Source of the DNA: Lysobacteraceae bacterium
GTDB lineage: Bacteria; Pseudomonadota; Gammaproteobacteria; Xanthomonadales; Wenzhouxiangellaceae
Direction: 5' to 3'
Assembly: GCA_020201235.1 (NCBI GenBank)
Contig: JAIVHD010000152.1
Location: forward strand, 1-6,988
DNA: 6,988 nt
Shown here: one piece after another, positions 1-6,988 of the stretch
Numbering within the stretch: the stretch's first letter is position 1
Layout of the letters: each line of letters opens with the position of its first letter
Made by a program: the position numbers and the translations under genes
Notes under the pieces: generated by a model
Told to the model about the DNA's origin: nothing
Database searches by the model: none
Seen by the model: only the letters and a program-made list of their open reading frames with translations

Positions 1-35
1 ATGGTAAAGAGTCCGGGCTGAACCCCAAGGTTGCA

Positions 36-2903
<2,868 letters not shown>

Positions 2904-2925
2904 TTGAGGCTAGTCATGTCAGATA

Positions 2926-2931
2926 CTCCGC
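2926..2931 (-). promoter_or_regulatory. Shine-Dalgarno site GCGGAG before the 2917 start
   Basis: The GGAG core ends 8 nt before ATG 2917, an ideal spacing, and 22 nt before the peptidase-frame ATG at 2903, which is too far. This supports 2917 as the original initiation codon of the tricorn gene. Confidence 0.6.
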
Positions 2932-2948
2932 AAAAATTCAATGGGCCA

Positions 2949-2954
2949 ATCTTA
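2949..2954 (-). promoter_or_regulatory. Possible -10 element TAAGAT upstream of the tricorn gene
   Basis: TAAGAT matches the sigma70 -10 consensus at four of six positions and lies 31 nt upstream of ATG 2917, inside the 71-nt gap after the transporter gene. No good -35 is found at 16-18 nt spacing, so the peptidase may equally be transcribed from upstream together with the transporter. Confidence 0.2.
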
Positions 2955-2988
2955 GCCCAGAGCTGTGCATTCATCACAGGACCGGATG

Positions 2989-4353
2989 TCACGGTCGCTT
3001 GCAGCCAGCGGGGCATGAGCGCCCAAACGCCTCCGGGTACTTTGCCGTGAGACGCGGCGATAGCCAGGCCAGAATCACGAGGCTGGGGATGACGGCGATG
3101 GCGGTGAGCACGAAGAACAACGACCAGTTGCCGTCCAGGCCGTCGACCATCCAGCCGCTGGAAGAAGCCAGCGTGGTGCGGCCGAGGTTGCCGATCGAGG
3201 CCAGCAGCGCGTACTGGGTGGCGGTGAAGGTGTGGCTGGAAAGGAAGGTGATGAACGACATGAAGGCCACGGTCCCGAGTGCTGCGGTAAAGCCGTCGAC
3301 GACCACGGTCAGCGACAGCAGCCAGGGTTCGGGGCCAGTGACCGCCAGCCACGAAAACATCAAATTGGTCGAGGCCATGGCGATGCCGCCGATGAACAGG
3401 CCGCGCAGGATGCCAAAGCGGGCGTTGACAAGGCTGCCGAGGATGGCAAAAACCACCGTGACCCACCAGTTGAGCAACTTGGAATAGGTGCCAATCTGTT
3501 CGTTGCTGAACCCGATCTCTTTGTAGAACACAATCGACATCCGGCCAAGAAACGCCTCGCCGATCTTGAACAGCAGCACGAAGGCGAGGACGGCCAGTGC
3601 CAGCTTGATGCCGTTTCTAGAGAAGAATTCGGCCAGCGGTTCGACAACGGCATGGCGGATGCGCGCGGACAAGGTCTGGCCGAGATCGGTCAGTGGGCGG
3701 GCGGCTTCGGGCTGCGGTGCCAGCGCCACGACTGCGGCAATAAAGCCCAGCCAAATCATGGCCAGCCCGAGGTAGGCCGAGTTCCAGCCACCGGCCAGAG
3801 TATCGACGAACCAGAACGGCAGCGCCCCGAGCAGGCCGTAGCCGGTCCACCAGCCCGAGGTCGCCATGGCCGCACCGTAGGAAATACGTGCCTGGTCGGC
3901 GCGCGGAATCAGTTCGACCCGGTAGGCGTCGATGGCAATATCCTGGGTGGCCGACAGGAACGCGATGACCAGCAGGATGATGCCGGTGCCCAGCAGCATT
4001 TCGCCGGGCTGGGCGCGGCTCAGGACCAGGGTCGCCAGCAGCAAGCCCGACTGCATGGCCACGATCCAGCCGCGCCGCTTGCCGAGTCGGCCCAGCCAGA
4101 TTGGCCGAAAACGATCGAGCAGTGGTGCCCACAGGAAGTTGACCGCATACATCGCGGTCACCCCGCCGATCAGCCCGATGGCCGAGCGGCTGATGCCGAG
4201 TTCGGAAAGCCAGGCCGACATCGCCGAGCCGATCAGAACCCATGGGTAGCCCGAGGCCATGCCGAGCAGGAAGATCACCGCCAGGCGGCGGTCGCGCCAG
4301 GCGGCCAGCAGCGCGCGCGCACGCCCGCCGGGCGCGGCTCGCTCAGCCGTCAT
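2989..4353 (-). CDS. ampG: AmpG-family MFS transporter (muropeptide permease-like)
   Basis: A complete 454-residue inner-membrane protein of the major facilitator superfamily. AmpG imports GlcNAc-anhydroMurNAc peptides from the periplasm for peptidoglycan recycling and, in many Gram-negatives, for beta-lactamase induction. Family marks are the first membrane helix with [19 protein letters not shown] (31-49), [10 protein letters not shown] (73-82), the basic loop LGKRRGW (90-96) and [15 protein letters not shown] (134-148). About twelve hydrophobic segments are visible, with a cytoplasmic loop near 215-245 between the two halves. The length is slightly under E. coli AmpG (491). The start ATG overlaps the end of the ExoIII gene by 11 nt and has no clear ribosome-binding site, which suggests translational coupling. 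I see no AmpD, NagZ or AmpR neighbour, so the muropeptide substrate is inferred from the family alone; related transporters of unknown substrate exist. Confidence 0.85.
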   Translation of the reverse strand: MTAERAAPGGRARALLAAWRDRRLAVIFLLGMASGYPWVLIGSAMSAWLSELGISRSAIGLIGGVTAMYAVNFLWAPLLDRFRPIWLGRLGKRRGWIVAMQSGLLLATLVLSRAQPGEMLLGTGIILLVIAFLSATQDIAIDAYRVELIPRADQARISYGAAMATSGWWTGYGLLGALPFWFVDTLAGGWNSAYLGLAMIWLGFIAAVVALAPQPEAARPLTDLGQTLSARIRHAVVEPLAEFFSRNGIKLALAVLAFVLLFKIGEAFLGRMSIVFYKEIGFSNEQIGTYSKLLNWWVTVVFAILGSLVNARFGILRGLFIGGIAMASTNLMFSWLAVTGPEPWLLSLTVVVDGFTAALGTVAFMSFITFLSSHTFTATQYALLASIGNLGRTTLASSSGWMVDGLDGNWSLFFVLTAIAVIPSLVILAWLSPRLTAKYPEAFGRSCPAGCKRP

Positions 4354-4738
4354 AATCCATGATCAACGGGGCGTGGTCGGAGAAGCGGTCGGCGGTATGG
4401 ATGCGCGCCTTTTTGGCGTTTTCGGCCAGGTTGCCGGTGACCACCTGGTAGTCCAGCCGCCACCCGACATTGTTGTCCCAGGCCCGGCCGCGGTTGGACC
4501 ACCAGGTGTATTGCTCGGGCCGGGGGTCGACCCTGCGGAAGGCGTCGTGAAATCCGACCGGGCCGAAGACTTCATCCAGCCAGGCGCGCTCCTCAGGCAG
4601 AAAGCCCGAATTCTTGCGGTTGGCGCGCCAGTTCTTGAGGTCGATCTCCTTGTGCGCGATGTTCCAGTCGCCGCAGATGATGTAGTCGCGGCCGTCGCGT
4701 GCCAAGTGCTCCAGATGCGGTTTGAGGTGGTCCATCAT
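4343..4738 (-). CDS. xth: Open C-terminal fragment of exodeoxyribonuclease III
   Basis: This is the 131-residue open frame that a gene finder would call for the downstream half of the broken xth gene. It begins MMDHLKPHLEHL and ends [11 protein letters not shown]. It carries the D24/N26 pair of GDWNIAHKE, the family signature KNSGFLPEERAWLDEVFGPVGF, the TWWSNRGRAW segment and the terminal SDHAP. The in-frame family similarity extends upstream of ATG 4738 to about 4780, so this methionine is internal and not a true start. The fragment has only half of the four-layered nuclease fold. Its stop overlaps the ampG start, so translation through it may still feed ampG. Confidence 0.6.
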   Translation of the reverse strand: MMDHLKPHLEHLARDGRDYIICGDWNIAHKEIDLKNWRANRKNSGFLPEERAWLDEVFGPVGFHDAFRRVDPRPEQYTWWSNRGRAWDNNVGWRLDYQVVTGNLAENAKKARIHTADRFSDHAPLIMDYDG

Positions 4739-4844
4739 TTGGTATTTTATGCCCTGGCGAAGTTCGCCCGAGGAGGAGCCAGTCGAAAAAACCCTTGCGG
4801 GCGGCGGCGCGAATTCCGTTGGCGTTGAGCGTGATGATGCGCAT
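4343..4844 (-). pseudogene. xth: Exodeoxyribonuclease III, internally deleted and frameshifted
   Basis: Exodeoxyribonuclease III is the AP endonuclease / 3'-5' exonuclease of base excision repair. ATG 4844 begins MRIITLNANGIRAAARKG and FFDWL, the intact family N-terminus including metal-site Asn7. From about 4780 the similarity continues in a different frame as GSSSGELRQGIKYQMMDHLK, the segment normally found near residue 110-120. It then runs to the natural C-terminus with GDWNIAHKEID (D151/N153 equivalents), WRLDY (D229) and the SDHAP motif (His259). About 85-90 residues are absent, among them the QETK metal ligand Glu34 and Tyr109, so no active enzyme can be made from this sequence. The read-through N-terminal frame closes at 4593 with unrelated sequence. 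The gene diverges from pyrE. Whether the loss is real or an assembly gap cannot be judged here. Confidence 0.85.
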
Positions 4845-4922
4845 GGTCAAAAATCGTTGATTCGATCAGCCCGCTATGGTATCGACTTGTCCCGTCGCGC
4901 GGGCGCGTCTTGCGAAACCCGC

Positions 4923-4928
4923 TACACT
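4923..4928 (+). promoter_or_regulatory. Possible -10 element TACACT just before pyrE
   Basis: GCTACACT resembles a sigma70 -10 box and ends 7 nt before the pyrE ATG, so a transcript starting at the usual distance would begin at or next to the start codon. No good -35 is seen 16-18 nt upstream. A weaker alternative pair is TTGATT (4857-4862) with TATCGA (4880-4885) at 17 nt spacing. All of this is pattern matching only. Confidence 0.25.
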
Positions 4929-4935
4929 TGCAGGC

Positions 4936-5574
4936 ATGAAGCCGTGGACACAAAAATTCATCGAACTGGCGCGCGAGGTCGAGGCGCTGCGCTATGGCCG
5001 GTTCGAGCTCAAATCTGGCCGCATTAGCCCGTACTTCTTCAATGCCGGGCGGTTCTGTGACGGTCGCTCGATACTCGGCGTGGCTGAATGCTACGCCGAT
5101 GCCATCGTCGATTCGGGCATTGTTTTCGACCTGGTTTTTGGTCCGGCTTACAAGGGTATTCCGTTGGCGGCAGCGGTCTCGGTCAGCCTGTACCAGCGCC
5201 ACCGGATCAACGTGCCGGTTGTCTACAATCGCAAAGAAGCGAAAGCTCACGGTGAGCGCGGAGTGGTCGTCGGTGCCGAGTTGAAAGGTCGCGTGCTGGT
5301 GGTCGACGACGTGATCTCGGCCGGAACCGCATTCGATCAGGCCCGCCGGCTGATCGAGCAGGCCGGTGCCGAAGTTGCGGCACTGGCGGTGGGCCTGGAT
5401 CGCCAGGAACGTGGAACCGGAGCCGCGTCGGCCGGGTCTGACTTGAAACAAAAGGGCATTGAGTTGATCGCAGTCGCCGGCCTGGATGACCTGGTGGCGA
5501 ATCTACAGGCCGGTGAATCGGCTTCGGAATTGCGGTCTGCTATGCTTGAATATCAATCCCGATACGGTGCCTAA
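4936..5574 (+). CDS. pyrE: Orotate phosphoribosyltransferase
   Basis: PyrE joins orotate to PRPP to give OMP, the fifth step of UMP synthesis, as a cytoplasmic dimer. The 212-residue product matches the E. coli enzyme (213) almost position for position: Lys26 in ELKSGRISPYFFNAG, Lys73 in FGPAYKGIP, Arg99-Lys100-Lys103-His105 in YNRKEAKAHGE of the flexible catalytic loop, and the PRPP-binding signature VVDDVISAGTA (122-132). LDRQERG follows, as is usual. I chose ATG 4936 (MKPWTQKFIELA) because similarity starts there; the in-frame ATG at 4876 would add 20 unsupported residues. Only a weak AGG lies close upstream, so initiation may be leaderless. The gene diverges from xth across 91 nt and is followed 18 nt later by a DUF4124 gene, probably in the same transcript. 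It shows no lesion, unlike its neighbour. Confidence 0.97.
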   Translation: MKPWTQKFIELAREVEALRYGRFELKSGRISPYFFNAGRFCDGRSILGVAECYADAIVDSGIVFDLVFGPAYKGIPLAAAVSVSLYQRHRINVPVVYNRKEAKAHGERGVVVGAELKGRVLVVDDVISAGTAFDQARRLIEQAGAEVAALAVGLDRQERGTGAASAGSDLKQKGIELIAVAGLDDLVANLQAGESASELRSAMLEYQSRYGA

Positions 5575-5592
5575 CGCACGTTCTGTGATGCT

Positions 5593-6240
5593 ATGAAGCG
5601 ACTGCTGATCGTGATTATTCTGAGCGCGTTTCCGGTTCTGGCGGCGGCCCAGAGCGTTTATAAATGGGTCGACGAAGACGGCGAGGTTCACTACAGCCAG
5701 GCGCTGCCTCCCGAGCGCGCGGCATCCGGGCACGACCGTCTGACCAAGGACGGCCTGCTGGCCGAACGCGTCGACCGCGCGCCGACCGGGCAAGAGCGGC
5801 TCGAACTCCAGCGCCGGCTCGAGCTGGAGCGCGACCAGGCCGAGCAGCAGCGTATCCGCGACCAGCAGGACCGCCTGTTTCTGGCCTCGTTCCCGACCGA
5901 GCAGGATATTCAGCAAAGGGTTGATGCAAGCCGCGAGGGCGTTGAACGCGATCGGCGCGTGTTCGAATCGCGCATTGACCAGGTGCGCGAGCGCTTCGCC
6001 GATGCGGTTCGCCAGGCTGCGGCCCTGGAACGTCGCGGCGAGCCCGTTCCAGAGGACCTCAGCCAGCGTATCGGAGCGGCACGGATCGAAATCAAAGACT
6101 TAAACGAACGCATTCGAGGGCTGCGCCAACGTCACGATGATTTGGATCAGCAGTTGTCGCATGATCTCGAGCGGCATCGTCGAATTACCGCAGACGGTCA
6201 AGATCGTTCGCGCGGCGATCCGGCCGGTGACCGAGGCTGA
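5593..6240 (+). CDS. Secreted DUF4124 coiled-coil protein
   Basis: A 215-residue protein of unknown function. Residues 1-19 form a clear Sec signal peptide (MKRLLIVIILSAFPVLAAA, cleavage near AAA-Q). The mature protein opens with the DUF4124 hallmark SVYKWVDEDGEVHYSQALPP (21-40), a small domain common in periplasmic proteins of Proteobacteria. From about 67 to 197 it is rich in Arg, Glu, Gln and Leu and should form a long coiled coil, broken near 95-105 (FLASFPTEQD) and 148-156 (RGEPVPEDL). The last 18 residues (TADGQDRS onward) are hydrophilic and do not resemble the rest. Related proteins, as I remember them, end near the point where this tail starts. The ribosome-binding site is poor; translation may be coupled to pyrE, whose stop is 18 nt upstream. 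A periplasmic location is inferred from the signal peptide. Confidence 0.85.
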   Translation: MKRLLIVIILSAFPVLAAAQSVYKWVDEDGEVHYSQALPPERAASGHDRLTKDGLLAERVDRAPTGQERLELQRRLELERDQAEQQRIRDQQDRLFLASFPTEQDIQQRVDASREGVERDRRVFESRIDQVRERFADAVRQAAALERRGEPVPEDLSQRIGAARIEIKDLNERIRGLRQRHDDLDQQLSHDLERHRRITADGQDRSRGDPAGDRG

Positions 6241-6312
6241 TCCGGCCCGGCGCGCCCGGCCCTCGTTGGGATGCGTGGTCGCAGCGCTTGTCGCAACCAC
6301 TGCCGGCAAAAT

Positions 6313-6329
6313 TGCCGACAAATTCGGCA
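6313..6329. repeat. Short hairpin, TGCCGA / TCGGCA
   Basis: A perfect 6-bp stem with a 5-nt loop (CAAAT) in the gap between the DUF4124 and DUF3426 genes. No T-run follows, so it is not a convincing intrinsic terminator. An overlapping alternative pairing, CGGCAA with TTGCCG, lies just to the left. Confidence 0.4.
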
Positions 6330-6340
6330 GCGCCCGCCGG

Positions 6341-6359
6341 GTCAGTCCGTGCGACTGAC
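6341..6359. repeat. Short hairpin, GTCAGTC / GACTGAC
   Basis: A perfect 7-bp stem with a 5-nt loop (CGTGC), 11 nt after the preceding hairpin. It is not followed by a T-run. It could be part of the leader of the DUF3426 gene, a binding site for a dimeric regulator, or chance. The rest of the 186-nt gap (6241-6426) shows no clear promoter or gene. Confidence 0.45.
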
Positions 6360-6426
6360 GCTCGTCGATTGCCATTTGCCCGGTCCCCGGCCGGTCCGCC
6401 GACTTTTGCGGGATACCGTTTAGACG

Positions 6427-6988
6427 ATGTTTACACGCTGTGATCACTGCCAGGCGGTGCTGCCACTGAAGGTCATTGATCTGGCTCAGGCCGGTGGCGT
6501 GGTTCGTTGTGGAAGTTGCGGGCGCACCATCAACGCGCTTTCCAGTCTTTTTAAGAATCTTCCGGACGAGCAGTCGACGCCGATAGAATCCAGCGGCATG
6601 CCGCCCTTGTTACAGCCGCGCGTGGCGCAGGAAGAGCTGGTGGTCGATCCAGAGCGCGCTGGCGATGCCGGGCGTGGGCCGGAATTGCACCTTGATCTCG
6701 AACCCGAGCCGAGCCCGCTGTGGCTGCGGGCTGCCTGGCCGCTGCTGGCCGTGGTGTTCGCCGCCTTGCTGGGCCTGCAATTGTTTGGCCCACCCGGATG
6801 GCGCGCTGCTGTTGTGTTTCCGGGGTTTGGCCAGCCCGAGCCGGTTACGCTCGAGGACGCCTTGCAACTGGTATCGCGCGATCTGCATGCGCATCCGTCG
6901 TTGAGCGATGCGGTGGTCATCAGCGCCGTCGTGGTCAACCGCTCCGGGCAGGTCGTGCCATGGCCCAATATCGACCTCAAGCTGTTTG
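6427..6988 (+). CDS. DUF3426 zinc-ribbon membrane protein, 3' end outside window
   Basis: The frame is open from ATG 6427 to the window edge, giving 187 residues of an incomplete protein. It begins with an MJ0042-type zinc ribbon: C5-x2-C8 and C28-x2-C31 (MFTRCDHC, then VVRCGSCGRTINAL). A polar, Pro/Glu-rich linker (about 45-98) follows, then one membrane helix (about 102-121, AAWPLLAVVFAALLGLQLFG). After the helix comes the start of the DUF3426 domain, with a conserved-looking VVNRSGQVVPWPNIDLKLF at the cut edge. The expected layout is a cytoplasmic zinc ribbon with the C-terminal domain in the periplasm. The function is unknown; in many gammaproteobacteria the gene follows prmA and precedes fis, but no prmA lies upstream here. 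Only a weak, distant ribosome-binding site (GCGGGA) is seen. Confidence 0.88.
   Translation, partial: MFTRCDHCQAVLPLKVIDLAQAGGVVRCGSCGRTINALSSLFKNLPDEQSTPIESSGMPPLLQPRVAQEELVVDPERAGDAGRGPELHLDLEPEPSPLWLRAAWPLLAVVFAALLGLQLFGPPGWRAAVVFPGFGQPEPVTLEDALQLVSRDLHAHPSLSDAVVISAVVVNRSGQVVPWPNIDLKLF

Noticed and set aside
1..35. Possible terminator downstream of the tricorn stop
   Set aside because: There is no stable stem followed by a T-run on the minus strand in the bases available.
3232..4362. 376-codon plus-strand open frame opposite the AmpG-like transporter
   Set aside because: Rich in Gln, Gly, Arg and Ala with no domain, and fully antisense to a convincing 454-residue membrane protein.
4876..4935. 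Longer pyrE start adding 20 residues
   Set aside because: The extra segment (MVSTCPVARARLAKP onward) has no counterpart in the family, and similarity begins exactly at MKPW from 4936.
4747..5451. Minus-strand open frame of 234 codons opposite pyrE
   Set aside because: It runs through the pyrE gene and the xth N-terminal remnant in an unrelated frame; PyrE matches its family residue by residue on the plus strand.
6100..6447. Minus-strand open frame of 115 codons across the DUF4124-DUF3426 gap
   Set aside because: It overlaps both real genes, has no ribosome-binding site or recognisable domain, and looks like a product of high GC content.

Overview
The window reads as a GC-rich gammaproteobacterial chromosome segment made of ordinary housekeeping genes. 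Protein similarity (ExoIII, PyrE, a DUF4124 coiled-coil protein, a DUF3426 zinc-ribbon protein, an AmpG-type transporter and a bacterial tricorn peptidase) suggests the Xanthomonadales / Wenzhouxiangella side of the class. That placement is recalled from family knowledge and was not tested. I saw no tRNA, rRNA, CRISPR array, insertion sequence or phage gene.

Minus strand, read right to left: an exodeoxyribonuclease III gene (xth, 4844 to 4343) overlaps by 11 nt an AmpG-type MFS transporter (4353 to 2989). After a 71-nt gap comes a tricorn-type S41 peptidase (start region at 2917, stop at 36). Plus strand, diverging from xth across a 91-nt spacer: pyrE (4936-5574), then 18 nt later a secreted DUF4124 coiled-coil protein (5593-6240), a 186-nt gap with two short hairpins, and the first 187 codons of a DUF3426 zinc-ribbon membrane protein (6427 to the right edge). 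Bases 1-35 hold only the flank downstream of the peptidase stop.

The most notable observation is that two genes on the minus strand carry the same kind of lesion. In xth, the first 23 residues are intact, but the next roughly 85-90 residues expected for the family are missing and the rest of the gene continues in another frame. In the tricorn gene, a good ribosome-binding site, an ATG and the first residues of an apparent signal peptide survive in one frame, while the propeller domain begins abruptly in another frame with roughly 120 residues missing. Intact pyrE and ampG lie beside them. Either the strain has lost two genes by short out-of-frame deletions, or the assembly dropped two segments; the sequence alone cannot decide. 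I found no credible new defence, mobile or regulatory system here.

Functionally the genes are loosely related: UMP synthesis (PyrE), DNA repair (ExoIII), peptidoglycan fragment uptake (AmpG-like), oligopeptide degradation (tricorn) and two poorly understood envelope proteins.
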